Shown here: piece by piece, positions 33,362 through 41,612 of the stretch
How positions within the stretch are numbered: the first letter of the stretch is position 1
How the letters are laid out: each line of letters starts with the position of its first letter
Assembly: GCF_024979235.1 (NCBI RefSeq)
Contig: NZ_JANLCM010000002.1
Coordinates: 1,302,001-1,366,000 of the forward strand
Length of the DNA: 64,000 nucleotides
Direction: 5' to 3'
Origin: Herbiconiux aconitum
GTDB lineage: Bacteria > Actinomycetota > Actinomycetes > Actinomycetales > Microbacteriaceae
Made by a program: the position numbers and the translations under genes
The notes under the pieces: generated by a model
What the model saw: the letters and a program-made list of their open reading frames with translations, nothing else
Databases searched by the model: none
Told to the model about the DNA's origin: nothing

Positions 33362-34333
33362 TCACGCGTCGGCGGGCACGCGGATCTGCACACCCCCGGG
33401 CGCGACCCAGGTCTTCAGCGCCACCGCCCGGCCGAAGCCGTCGCCGTCGAGCTCGATCTCCTCGGGCTTGCTCAACTGCACCACGAGTTCGCGGCCCTTC
33501 AGGTAGTTGAGCGCCCGCACCTCTTTCGTGGCGCCCATCAGCTTGCGGCCGGCGGTCGTGCGGCGCAGCACGCCGTTCTCCCAGAAGATCTTCACCATGA
33601 TCTGCACCCACCCGATGAACCCGTCGGGTCGCAGGATGACGATGTCGAAGACTCCGTCGTCGATCGACGCGTCAGGGAGCAGCAGGATGTTGGCCGGCAG
33701 CGAACCGCAGTTGCCCACCATGATCGAGTTGGCACGCACCGACCGGTTGCCGCGTTTGTCGAGGTTGTACCGGATGCGCAGGTGGTTCTTGTCGCGGAGC
33801 ACCTGAACGATCGCCTTCGCGTAGGCCAACCACCCCACGCGCTCCTTCAGGTCCTCGTCGGTCGCGGCGAGCATCTTGGCATCGAGCCCGAGGCCGGCCA
33901 TCACGAGGTAGGCGTGCTGGGTGACGGTCTGGTCTTCGTGGCGGATGCGGATGATTCCCAGATCGACGGGCCGGTTCTTTCCTTGGAAGGCCGTGTGCAG
34001 CGAATTGCCCACGTCGTCGAGCGTGAGGTCGAGGTTTCTGGCGAGCAGGTTGCCGGTGCCGGAAGGCAACAGGGCGAGCGGAACCTTCGAGTCCTGCAAG
34101 CTCTCCGCCACCGCACGAACCGTGCCGTCGCCGCCGGCCGCGATCACGAGATCGACCCCCTCGTCGAGGGCCTTCTTCGCCTGCCCCTGGCCCGGGTCGT
34201 CGACCTCGGTCTCGAGCCAGAGCGTCTCGGCCCAGCCCGCGGCCTGCTCCTCCGCCGTGACGGCGGCACGCAGGGCTTCGAGGTCGACTTTGGTGGGGTT
34301 GTACACGAGAGCGGCGCGCCGGGTCGAGGTCAT
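33362..34333 (-). CDS. Diacylglycerol/sphingosine kinase-family lipid kinase
   Basis: A 323-residue member of the DAGK catalytic family. The nucleotide motif AAGGDGTVRAVAESL and PSGTGNLLARNLDL are clear, as are YLVMAGLGLDA and the C-terminal LDGDGFG. It phosphorylates a lipid such as diacylglycerol, feeding phosphatidate back to membrane synthesis. The ATG has a poor ribosome site. It follows a nucleotidyltransferase-like gene by 28 bases on the same strand, and converges with the LssY-like gene. Confidence 0.92.
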   Translation of the reverse strand: MTSTRRAALVYNPTKVDLEALRAAVTAEEQAAGWAETLWLETEVDDPGQGQAKKALDEGVDLVIAAGGDGTVRAVAESLQDSKVPLALLPSGTGNLLARNLDLTLDDVGNSLHTAFQGKNRPVDLGIIRIRHEDQTVTQHAYLVMAGLGLDAKMLAATDEDLKERVGWLAYAKAIVQVLRDKNHLRIRYNLDKRGNRSVRANSIMVGNCGSLPANILLLPDASIDDGVFDIVILRPDGFIGWVQIMVKIFWENGVLRRTTAGRKLMGATKEVRALNYLKGRELVVQLSKPEEIELDGDGFGRAVALKTWVAPGGVQIRVPADA

Positions 34334-34361
34334 GCTGGCGACCGTACCAGGCGTCGAGCAC

Positions 34362-35240
34362 TCACGCCCCTCTTCCGAGCTCGGGGAAGTCGTCGCCGAA
34401 GAGAGCCCGCAGGTAGCCCTCGGTGCGGTCGAGATCGCCGTCGACATACGCACCGATGGCACGCCGCGAGCTCGACGCGGCCCGCTCGATCGGGAACTGC
34501 GCCTCGAGGGCCCGCCCGAGCGTGGCGCAGGCGCGCACGGGCTGGGTCTGTGTCGGGCTCGTGAGGTCGGCCACAGGGGCGAGGGCGTCGGAGGAGAGCC
34601 GTTCCCAGATCCAGCAGAGATCCCAGAGCAGGCTGAACGAACGCTGCTGCAGGGCTTGGCGGATGGCGACGGACTCGAGGTAGTACGACGACACGGCGAC
34701 CTGCTGCCGATGCTTCCAGGCGAGCAGCAGGCGGATGAGGATGCCCAGCGACCCGTCGTCGTCGATGCGCGAGAGCAGCACGGTGCGCGCTGTCGGCCGG
34801 TGTCGTACCCAGCGATGCCCCGCATCCGGAACCCAGAGCGAGTCGGCGGTGTCGGCCGGATCGCCGCTCGCCTCGTAAGCCGGGATGAGGCGCACACCCG
34901 GGCTGCCCAGACGCTCGATCACGAGCGAGTCGTCGCGGGTCGTGGCGGCCGAGAGCGCGTCGACGGGGATGACGGCGTGCAGCAGCTCGAGCGAACGCGC
35001 GAGCGACTTGGGTTTCGCACCGCGCAGCACCACCACGACGTCAAACAGGCTTCCGCCGTGCACTGCGGTTCCGTGCAGGAACGACCCGGTGTCGACCATC
35101 CGCAACACCCGGCCGTCGGTGGCGACCGAGTCGGCGATGCGGTTGCGCAGCTGCGTGGATGCGTCGACCTCGGCGGTCGAAGGGCGTACCGATTCACCGA
35201 AGGCCAGAAAAGCGTCTGCGATCTGCTCGGGCACGGTCAT
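34362..35240 (-). CDS. Nucleotidyltransferase-like protein with degenerate active site
   Basis: A 292-residue protein with VDTGSFLHGTAVHGGSLFDVVVVL near residues 49-72 (quoted in part), which aligns with the GS-x10-D-x-D nucleotidyltransferase motif of the OAS/CD-NTase fold. The first catalytic Asp position is Leu and only the second Asp remains, so catalysis is doubtful. The helical C-terminal half contains LIRLLLAWKHRQQ, like the helical region of that fold. No effector, sensor or CBASS gene is next to it. GGGAGG directly abuts the ATG. Confidence 0.6.
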   Translation of the reverse strand: MTVPEQIADAFLAFGESVRPSTAEVDASTQLRNRIADSVATDGRVLRMVDTGSFLHGTAVHGGSLFDVVVVLRGAKPKSLARSLELLHAVIPVDALSAATTRDDSLVIERLGSPGVRLIPAYEASGDPADTADSLWVPDAGHRWVRHRPTARTVLLSRIDDDGSLGILIRLLLAWKHRQQVAVSSYYLESVAIRQALQQRSFSLLWDLCWIWERLSSDALAPVADLTSPTQTQPVRACATLGRALEAQFPIERAASSSRRAIGAYVDGDLDRTEGYLRALFGDDFPELGRGA

Positions 35241-35308
35241 CCTCCCGGCTTCGAATCTACTCCGATCTCCTCCGATCCCGTCCGAGCGCCGCTTGCCGAC
35301 TCAGAGCC

Positions 35309-35956
35309 TTAGGAGGAGCGGCCCCGCTTCGGCTTGCCGCCGTAGTGCTGGTCGGCGAGCTCCCAGAGGTCGAATTCGCGGAGGCGGCGCATCCGTTCGT
35401 CACGGTCGCGGAAGTACTCCTCGTCGACCACCACGTTCGACACGCGTTCGACGTCGTCGAGACGGTTGGACAGTTCGCGGCCGATGTCGTCCCAGGCGGC
35501 TCCGCGGGCGTCTTCGACGACGGTCGCGACCCACTTCGGATCGGCGGCAGCCAGACGGATGTCGCGAGCGACGTCGTGGTAGACCCGGCGCCGCGCGGCC
35601 AGCAGTTCCACGTCGCGCGACTTGTAGTCGTGCTCGTGACGCGCCACCCCGCGGTCGCCTTCGGCATGCTCGATGACCTCGTCGGCGTGCTCTTCGTTCA
35701 TCTCCTGCTCGAGCGCGACCTCTTCGACGACGGCGCGCACGATCTCCGCCGCCCGGTCACGATCGAAGCGCTGGTCGTCGCGGAGGGCCGCCACGATCAG
35801 GCGGTTCTTCACGGCCATCACCACCGAGAACCGGGCGATGAGCATGCCGTCGACGATGGCCGCTTCGACGCTCTCCGGACCGAACGACTCGGGCGCCTCG
35901 ACCGGTTTTCCGGTCGCCAGCCAGCGGGGTGCCCGCTCTCGACGCCGCCAGCCCAT
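35309..35956 (-). CDS. Conserved hypothetical actinobacterial protein
   Basis: A 215-residue, strongly charged protein not recognised as an enzyme. It has a hydrophobic-helix-like middle (SVEAAIVDGMLIARFSVVMAV), then a long acidic helical region (RAVVEEVALEQEMNEEHADE) and a basic tail KPKRGRSS. AGGAGGGTGG precedes the ATG. Coiled-coil or regulatory binding is likely but a function cannot be given. Confidence 0.75.
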   Translation of the reverse strand: MGWRRRERAPRWLATGKPVEAPESFGPESVEAAIVDGMLIARFSVVMAVKNRLIVAALRDDQRFDRDRAAEIVRAVVEEVALEQEMNEEHADEVIEHAEGDRGVARHEHDYKSRDVELLAARRRVYHDVARDIRLAAADPKWVATVVEDARGAAWDDIGRELSNRLDDVERVSNVVVDEEYFRDRDERMRRLREFDLWELADQHYGGKPKRGRSS

Positions 35957-36060
35957 GGTCCACCCTCCTCGCCCTTCCAGGATACGGGCCCGCTCCCGCC
36001 GCGCCGGCGCGCCGCCGACCGCTCTTCGGGAAGGCCGCGACGGGGGCAGGGGCAGGAACG

Positions 36061-36504
36061 TCAGCCTGCGGGCGGGGCCGCGCAGAGACGGTGCGCGATC
36101 CACGTCGACGCCTCACCGAGCGCCAGGCGACCGGATGCGACGAGCCGCGTGAACTCGATCGCCGCGTCGGTCAGACGCCCATCGGCCGAATCGGGTCGAT
36201 CCCGACCGAGGTGCACCGACGCCCAGCGTGCGGGAGTGGGTCCGATCCGGGTGGCCACGGCGACGATCCCCGCGAAGTGCCGGGCCTGGCCGCGCGTGCT
36301 GTCGTCGAACTCGGGCGCGAAACCCTGGCCCACGATGCGATTGCGCCCACCCCGAGCCGCGTCGAGCAGCCAGAGCGGCCCGGTGCGCACCCCTCCGGCG
36401 GCGTGCCCGAACTCCACCAGGAAGCGGCGGGGCGTTGCCCGGGAGGCGATCGCCCGCCCCGCGATCTCGTCGGCGACCGAGCAGAGCCGCGTGCACGCAT
36501 CCAT
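36061..36504 (-). CDS. Hypothetical protein
   Basis: A 147-residue frame on the same strand as its neighbour. It contains RNRIVGQGFAPEFDDSTRGQ and ARHFAGIVAVATRIGPTPAR, which look like a folded globular protein, but I do not recognise the family. GGAG lies directly before ATG. Codon third positions are GC-rich in this frame, supporting expression. Confidence 0.6.
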   Translation of the reverse strand: MDACTRLCSVADEIAGRAIASRATPRRFLVEFGHAAGGVRTGPLWLLDAARGGRNRIVGQGFAPEFDDSTRGQARHFAGIVAVATRIGPTPARWASVHLGRDRPDSADGRLTDAAIEFTRLVASGRLALGEASTWIAHRLCAAPPAG

Positions 36505-36613
36505 TCTCCGAGCGTAGTGACGCCGGCTGAACCCGCGCCGGGATGCACCCCTCCCGATTCCGCAGCGCCGAGGCCGAGCCGATAACATCGCCCTGAGAGG
36601 CAGGGGGGCCATC

Positions 36614-36925
36614 ATGGGAACACTCGTGTACGGACCGCACGGTTCGGAATTCGAGTTCGACGACCGCGTGCTCGCCCACCTGCGAGTGGTGATCGTCACC
36701 AAGTTCCGGCGACGCGAGTCGTTCACCCTCAGCTGGGAGCTCCACCGCGAGAGCGGGGGCGGGCGGGTGTCGCTGTGGCTCGACCCGGCCATTCCACTGC
36801 AGTTCCACTTCTTGGGCGGTCGGGAGCCGGCGCTCAACCGCGAGTGGATCGAACAGCTCGCCATCATCGCGGGCACGACCACGGGGTTGGTTCCGCTCGA
36901 GGAGCCCGGAGCGCCCGGCGCCTGA
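36614..36925 (+). CDS. DUF7882-family protein
   Basis: A 103-residue protein with MGTLVYG, DDRVLAHLRVVIVTKFRRRE, GGRVSLWLDPAIPLQFHF and LNREWIEQL, a pattern characteristic of a small family widespread in Microbacteriaceae and often mislabelled ATP-dependent DNA ligase. No ligase motif is present. Function is unknown. GGCAGGGGGG precedes the start. Confidence 0.85.
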   Translation: MGTLVYGPHGSEFEFDDRVLAHLRVVIVTKFRRRESFTLSWELHRESGGGRVSLWLDPAIPLQFHFLGGREPALNREWIEQLAIIAGTTTGLVPLEEPGAPGA

Positions 36926-36938
36926 GGCGGGTTCGGAG

Positions 36939-37517
36939 CTAGGCCGGCGGAGACCAGAACGGATCGCGCCCGATGAACCCGAGCAGGCGGGTCTGCGCAT
37001 CCGATCCGGCCGGCACCGGCACCCGCGCGCCGTACTGACCCGATGCCCTCATGACGGGCTCGATCGGCTCCATGCCACCCAGCAGATCGGCGCAGAAGTC
37101 GAGGTCGAGGTGGGCGTTCTGGCCGGTCGCGGTCGCGAGATCCCAGGTGTGCATGAACACGTCGGCGGTGTAGAACTGGTCGATCGCCTGCGGGAGCGGG
37201 ATGTCGCCGATGTGCCGGTCCGCGAGCATCCGCTCGCGTGTGGCAGGGTCGTCGAGCAGGCCCTGGATCGCGTCGGTCTGCGTGCGCCAGGCGTCGACGG
37301 GATCATCGTCGACGGATGCGCCACGCGGCAGCACGACACCGCTCCCGTTCTCGAGGAACGCCGGAAACCATTCGACCAGGTGCCCGACGACGTCGCGGGC
37401 GGTCCACTCGGCGACGGGTGAAGGCGCATCCCACCCGTCGGGGTCGACGGAGGCCACGCGGGCGCTGAAGATCGCGGCGATCTGCCGATGCCGCTCGGCC
37501 GGCTCACTCGCGAACAT
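36939..37517 (-). CDS. TIGR03086-family metal-binding protein (maleylpyruvate isomerase-like)
   Basis: A 192-residue DinB/MDMPI-fold protein. The N-terminal VAEWTARDVVGHLVEW supplies the first metal-ligand His, and DVFMHTWDLATATG the characteristic second region. Many actinobacterial members are assumed thiol-dependent transferases using mycothiol, but the substrate is unknown. It converges with the DUF7882 gene (13 bases between stops). Confidence 0.85.
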   Translation of the reverse strand: MFASEPAERHRQIAAIFSARVASVDPDGWDAPSPVAEWTARDVVGHLVEWFPAFLENGSGVVLPRGASVDDDPVDAWRTQTDAIQGLLDDPATRERMLADRHIGDIPLPQAIDQFYTADVFMHTWDLATATGQNAHLDLDFCADLLGGMEPIEPVMRASGQYGARVPVPAGSDAQTRLLGFIGRDPFWSPPA

Positions 37518-37576
37518 GCCCCCACGGTACCGGGCCGAGGTGGCGGGTGGCCAGTACTCGGGCCACGAAGCGGGGC

Positions 37577-38146
37577 TCAGGGCGGGGGCGCCGTGAGCAG
37601 CGCGGCGCGCTCGGCGAGGTACGCGGCCACCGGAGTGAGGCCTGCCGGGCCGGGCTGCTTGTTCCAGCGCACCATCACGGTGCCGTCGGCGAGCGCCACG
37701 GGGCCCGACCCGGCGATCAGGCTCGCGGCGTCGAGCGCGATCGGCGTGGTGTCGTAATTGACGGTGTCGCCGCGATCGAAGGCGCCTTGATAGGCGGCGC
37801 GTCGGTAGTCGCGGCGCTCCTCGGCGCGAGGCGACTGGTTCGTGACGCGGCCCGGGTCGATGGCGCGCGTGACGGCACCGACCTCGTGCAGCCGGCCCTC
37901 GGCATCCAGGAGCAGCACGCCGAGTCGCCAGACCCGCGTGATCGGCACGAGCACGGGCCCGCGACGGATGCCCAGGATGCTCCGCCGCTGCTTGAACGCC
38001 CCGAGCGCCTCGGTTCGTGCGCCCGACTCGGTGAGGCTGCGCACGAGGTCATCGAGCGTCACGCGAAGCGCCGCAGAGGCCGCTGCGGCCGCTGCCGCCA
38101 CCTCGGCGCCTGTTTCCCCGGCCCCCGTCGAGTCGCCGCCATCCAT
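37577..38146 (-). CDS. Conserved hypothetical protein
   Basis: A 189-residue protein with an Ala-rich start, followed by QRRSILGIRRGPVLVPITRV and VWRLGVLLLDAEGRLHEVGAVTRA (shown in parts), then a C-terminal region with ALADGTVMVRWNKQPGP. It resembles actinobacterial proteins of unknown role; I cannot name the family. It lies upstream of and codirectional with the TIGR03086 gene, separated by 59 bases. Confidence 0.7.
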   Translation of the reverse strand: MDGGDSTGAGETGAEVAAAAAAASAALRVTLDDLVRSLTESGARTEALGAFKQRRSILGIRRGPVLVPITRVWRLGVLLLDAEGRLHEVGAVTRAIDPGRVTNQSPRAEERRDYRRAAYQGAFDRGDTVNYDTTPIALDAASLIAGSGPVALADGTVMVRWNKQPGPAGLTPVAAYLAERAALLTAPPP

Positions 38147-38224
38147 GCTCCGACGCTACTAGGTCGTGTTGCTCAATCATCAGAAGGCAAAGACCGTGAA
38201 TCGTCGCGGTAGGCCGCCGGTGAA

Positions 38225-39178
38225 TCAGTGCGCTTCGCCGGGGACTGGTGGCAGCGGATAGGTGATGCCGGTCAGTCGTTCTGAGGCCTGCCACAGCGCG
38301 TCCTGGGCACCGGGGTCTTTGGATTGGGTGTTCGAGTCGACGCGGGTCGGGTATCCGGTGAGTTGGAAGGGCCCGGCCGGGCCGTAGTACTCGCCGCCGA
38401 TCGCTGCCGGATCCGTTGCGGCTCGGGCTGGGGAGAGGACGCCGATGGACTTGTCCTGCATGATGAGGCCGGTCAGCCAGCGCGCCCGGGGGCCGTAAAG
38501 GAACCGGGCGAGCGGGCTGAGGTCCCGGGTGAACTCGGTGCGGGATTGTCCGGGGTGCGCAGCGAGCGAGACCGTGTCGGCATGACCGGCAGCGAGACGG
38601 CGCTGCAACCCATAGGCGAACATGAGGTTCGCCAGTTTCGAGCGCGAGTAGACGCCGTTGCGGTCGTACGCCGTATCGGCCATCAGGTTGTCGAAGTCGA
38701 GCCGGGACCGAGCGTTGGAAATACTGCTCATCGTCACCACTCTCGATCCCGGGGTGGATGTCATGGCACCGATCAGCAGCCCGGTGAACGCGAATACCCC
38801 GAGATGGTTCGTGGCGAACGTCAACTCGAAACCCTCCGGGGACACGCGTCGCTCAGCAGAGCCAAGCATCCCGGCGTTGTTGATCAACAGATCCACTCGT
38901 TCGTGCCGGTCCAGGATGTCTGCGGCCGCGTGCCGCACGGAGGCGAGTGAGCCCTGTTCCATGAGCACCGCGTCCACCTCTGCACCGCGGTGCGCGGACC
39001 GGAGCGACTCAGCGGCGCTGGCAGCACGCTCGGCCGACCGGGACACCATCGTCACGGCGGCGCCTTTTGCCAGGAGCAGGCTCGCCAATTCGAAACCGAG
39101 TCCAGCGTTGCCTCCGGTGATCACGGCCCGCCGTCCCAGCTGGTCCGGTACCTGCTCCTGTGTCCATCGATTCGCCAT
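38225..39178 (-). CDS. Short-chain dehydrogenase/reductase (retinol dehydrogenase-like)
   Basis: A 317-residue SDR. VITGGNAGLGFELASLLLAKG is the cofactor motif, LLINNAGML the structural NNAG, and the catalytic Tyr and Lys are in VYSRSKLANLMF. Length and pattern match the protochlorophyllide/retinol-reductase-like group, distinct from the mycofactocin SDRs. It diverges from a TetR gene, with two perfect operator palindromes between them, so repression by that regulator is likely. An ATG 33 bases upstream overlaps the promoter region and is less likely. Confidence 0.9.
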   Translation of the reverse strand: MANRWTQEQVPDQLGRRAVITGGNAGLGFELASLLLAKGAAVTMVSRSAERAASAAESLRSAHRGAEVDAVLMEQGSLASVRHAAADILDRHERVDLLINNAGMLGSAERRVSPEGFELTFATNHLGVFAFTGLLIGAMTSTPGSRVVTMSSISNARSRLDFDNLMADTAYDRNGVYSRSKLANLMFAYGLQRRLAAGHADTVSLAAHPGQSRTEFTRDLSPLARFLYGPRARWLTGLIMQDKSIGVLSPARAATDPAAIGGEYYGPAGPFQLTGYPTRVDSNTQSKDPGAQDALWQASERLTGITYPLPPVPGEAH

Positions 39179-39202
39179 CGGGTCCCACTCTCGTACACTG
39201 AG

Positions 39203-39220
39203 ACGGGACAAGCATCCCGT
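39203..39220. promoter_or_regulatory. TetR operator site 1 (SDR/tetR intergenic)
   Basis: ACGGGA-CAAGCA-TCCCGT has perfect 6-bp arms. An identical-arm site lies 32 bases on (center to center, about three helical turns), so two dimers could bind the same DNA face. It lies 25 bases before the SDR start. Confidence 0.75.
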
Positions 39221-39234
39221 TTAGAAGCGACTAT

Positions 39235-39252
39235 ACGGGATGCGCGTCCCGT
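39235..39252. promoter_or_regulatory. TetR operator site 2 (SDR/tetR intergenic)
   Basis: ACGGGA-TGCGCG-TCCCGT repeats the arms of site 1, and the following TTTAG is also shared. It ends 13 bases before the tetR start, overlapping where its ribosome site (TAGGAGTGG) begins. Confidence 0.75.
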
Positions 39253-39265
39253 TTAGGAGTGGATC

Positions 39266-39817
39266 ATGACGAAGACGCGTGCGGACGCGGTCCGGAACCG
39301 CAGCTCGATCCTCGATGCCGCAGTGGAATTGTTCGCAACGCAGGGACTCGAGGCGTCGGTGCAGGCCATCGCCGACCAGGCGGGAGTGAGCACCGGCACC
39401 GTGAGTCGACACTTTCCGACAAAGGATCTCCTTTACGAGGCGGTGCTGAGTAGAGGCATGGACGAGCTCGCGGAACTCGCACGGTCCTACCGATCCGAGA
39501 GGGATCCCGGGCCGGCGTTCTTCGCGCTCTTCGACGCGGTCGTGACAGCGGGTTCAGTCAACCGAGGTCTCGCGCAACGACTGAATGCCGCCATCAACCC
39601 GAAGGCCATCGCCTCGATCGGGAAGAGTGTCCAGATTCTCTGCGACGAGCTGGAAGCCACACTCAGCGCAGCGCAGCGGGCGGGAGCGGTCAGGCCGGAG
39701 CTCACCCTCGAGGATGTCGAGACACTCATGGACGCATGTATGAGCCGAACCGACGCTCCGCAGCGGCTGGCTGCCGTCGTGAAACAAGGGCTTCGACCCG
39801 TGAGCAACACGCCCTAG
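39266..39817 (+). CDS. TetR-family transcriptional regulator
   Basis: A 183-residue regulator. The DNA-binding domain reads ILDAAVELFATQGLEAS with helix-turn-helix AIADQAGVSTGTVSRHFPTK; the C-terminal ligand domain is variable. TAGGAG precedes ATG. It is divergent from the SDR gene and flanked by twin palindromes, so it most likely represses both. This gene pair is slightly lower in GC than its surroundings, hinting at transfer. Confidence 0.92.
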   Translation: MTKTRADAVRNRSSILDAAVELFATQGLEASVQAIADQAGVSTGTVSRHFPTKDLLYEAVLSRGMDELAELARSYRSERDPGPAFFALFDAVVTAGSVNRGLAQRLNAAINPKAIASIGKSVQILCDELEATLSAAQRAGAVRPELTLEDVETLMDACMSRTDAPQRLAAVVKQGLRPVSNTP

Positions 39818-40335
39818 TCCGAGGCGGATGCGCGCTCGCGCTCCCGCGCCTCCAGCGCGTCCCAGTAATCGTGGGGCCGCAGCCCCGCCAACCAGCTGAG
39901 CAGGATCACCCCGGCGACCCCGCGCGTCGACGCGAACAGCGGGAGCAGGAGCGTTTCGAGGTGGAACCCGAAGGTCAGGGCGGTGAGGCCGAACGCCGCC
40001 GCTGCGACGGCACACGACCCGAGCACCGTCACGGCCCAGCCCGGCAAGCGCGCCGCCCAGGCGAGGGCGAGAACTCCGGCCGTGAACCCGCCCACCCCGA
40101 TGCCGAGCAGCGCCCCGACGCCTGCACCGACCATCGCGCCGAAGATCGCCAGCCCGACCGACCCGCTGCCGCCGAGCCACACCGGATCGAGCAGGAGATT
40201 CGACACAGTGGAGACGAGCGAGTACTCGACACCGATCTGTGCGCCGACGACGATTCCGCCGGGAATCGCGAGCACCGCGACCCGGGCGAGCGGTCGGCGA
40301 CGGGCGGTCGCCGACTCGCTCGCCCGTTCCGTCAT
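39814..40335 (-). CDS. Hypothetical membrane protein
   Basis: A 173-residue protein with about four hydrophobic segments, including VAVLAIPGGIVVGAQIGV, GLAIFGAMVGAGVGALLGIG and AVTVLGSCAVAAAAFGLTAL. Not recognised. Its ATG overlaps the stop of the secreted-protein gene upstream by four bases, so they form one unit. Its stop overlaps the convergent tetR stop by a few bases. Confidence 0.7.
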   Translation of the reverse strand: MTERASESATARRRPLARVAVLAIPGGIVVGAQIGVEYSLVSTVSNLLLDPVWLGGSGSVGLAIFGAMVGAGVGALLGIGVGGFTAGVLALAWAARLPGWAVTVLGSCAVAAAAFGLTALTFGFHLETLLLPLFASTRGVAGVILLSWLAGLRPHDYWDALEARERERASASD

Positions 40336-41516
40336 ACTCCGCCGCCTCCGCCGCTTCCGCTCGCGTGGTCGGCGACCCGCTGCCAGTACAGTAGCCAATT
40401 GGCTCCGGCGATGCGGGAATTCGCCACGTTGACGAGCACCCCCAGATCACGCAAGATCTTCGCGTGCACGTAGAGGTGGATGTACCCGCTCGGATCGTTG
40501 TACCAGGAGAACGTGACCATCGACCCCGCGCCGTCGAAGTGCCCGGCCTGGGCGAGGAACTGCATCGCTCCACCGTTGGCGGTCTGCATCCGCACCGGTG
40601 CCGCCGTGAGCTCCAATGAGAAGGGGCTCGCGTTCAGATTCAGGATCTGACCGTCGACCGGATAGGAGCGCGGCGCTCCGTTGATCGGGAAGTAGCAGTT
40701 GAAGCAGGTGTGCAGCAGCCGGTCGACGGCGGATTCCGTCGCCTTCGGATAGGTGGCGTGATATCCCGGGAGTGCTGCCGAGAAATCGTAGGTGTAATAC
40801 CAGGTCGGATCGATGAGCACCGGATACGCCGTGTCGGCCGCGAGCTCGACGTGCTGGGTGAGCGTCGACCCACTCCACGAGTACGACGTCGGCAGCGCCC
40901 TCCCCTGCGCATCCACTGCCCACGCCTCGCCGAGCGAGCCGATGTAGTGGTGCGACGGGTCGGACAGGATCGTGTCACCTCCCGGCAGTGCGGTGGTGTA
41001 ACTGCCCGCGGGAACGCCGAAGGTGTAGGAGAAGTCGTCGCCGGCGGACGCGTCGGCCAGAGCCGTGAGCATCCGCACGCCGTTCTGCACGGGTTGCAGG
41101 TAGGCGGCCGAAGACGCTCCGGGCTCGGCGAACGTCGTGATCCCCTGCGCCACCTGGGCTTGCCCGCGGGCGCCGTCGATCGTGACCGAGACCGGCAACC
41201 CGGCCCCCTCGGTCTCGGTGGGTGAGAGGAGCAGCGGATGCGCCGGGTCGGTGGGAAGGTCGGCGCGGAACGGTGCGACGCCGGTCTCCGCCTCGACCAC
41301 CGCAGCCTCGGCGGCGGTGGGTGGGATGCTCGTCTCGGCGAGGATCTCGGGGGCCAGCCGCCCGATCAGACCGAGCGGATCGGTGATCGGGGGCGGCGCA
41401 TCCGGTGGCGAGGTGATGGCCCCGGCCGGAGTGCTGATGAATGCGCTTGCAGCGGTCGCAACCACGGCCAGTGCTGAGGTGAGAAGCCGCAGCTTGAGTC
41501 GATGAGAAATGGGCAT
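40332..41516 (-). CDS. Secreted protein of unknown function
   Basis: A 394-residue exported protein. The signal peptide is LLTSALAVVATAASAFIS with a likely cut after TPAGA. The middle contains AYPVLIDPTWYYTYDF, a segment seen in many actinobacterial secreted surface proteins just before adhesive or RHS-like regions. The C-terminal half ends in a Gly run and carries a CFNC pair. Role is unknown; envelope or extracellular. It is translationally coupled to the membrane protein gene downstream. Confidence 0.75.
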   Translation of the reverse strand: MPISHRLKLRLLTSALAVVATAASAFISTPAGAITSPPDAPPPITDPLGLIGRLAPEILAETSIPPTAAEAAVVEAETGVAPFRADLPTDPAHPLLLSPTETEGAGLPVSVTIDGARGQAQVAQGITTFAEPGASSAAYLQPVQNGVRMLTALADASAGDDFSYTFGVPAGSYTTALPGGDTILSDPSHHYIGSLGEAWAVDAQGRALPTSYSWSGSTLTQHVELAADTAYPVLIDPTWYYTYDFSAALPGYHATYPKATESAVDRLLHTCFNCYFPINGAPRSYPVDGQILNLNASPFSLELTAAPVRMQTANGGAMQFLAQAGHFDGAGSMVTFSWYNDPSGYIHLYVHAKILRDLGVLVNVANSRIAGANWLLYWQRVADHASGSGGGGGV

Positions 41517-41612
41517 CGAGAGGCCTTTCGTGTGACACCACCCCCGAGGCCCTGCCGACGACGACAGCTTATACACATGATGTGTTTAATGCTCATGTGT
41601 ACGGAGCATTTC

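Noticed and set aside
34362..35240. A CBASS-type antiphage system
   Set aside because: The nucleotidyltransferase-like gene has a degenerate active site and no effector, ubiquitin-like or HORMA/TRIP13 genes beside it.
38147..38224. Insertion-sequence end near GGTCGTGTTGCTCAATCATC
   Set aside because: The stretch looks foreign in composition, but no partner inverted repeat, target duplication or transposase was found.
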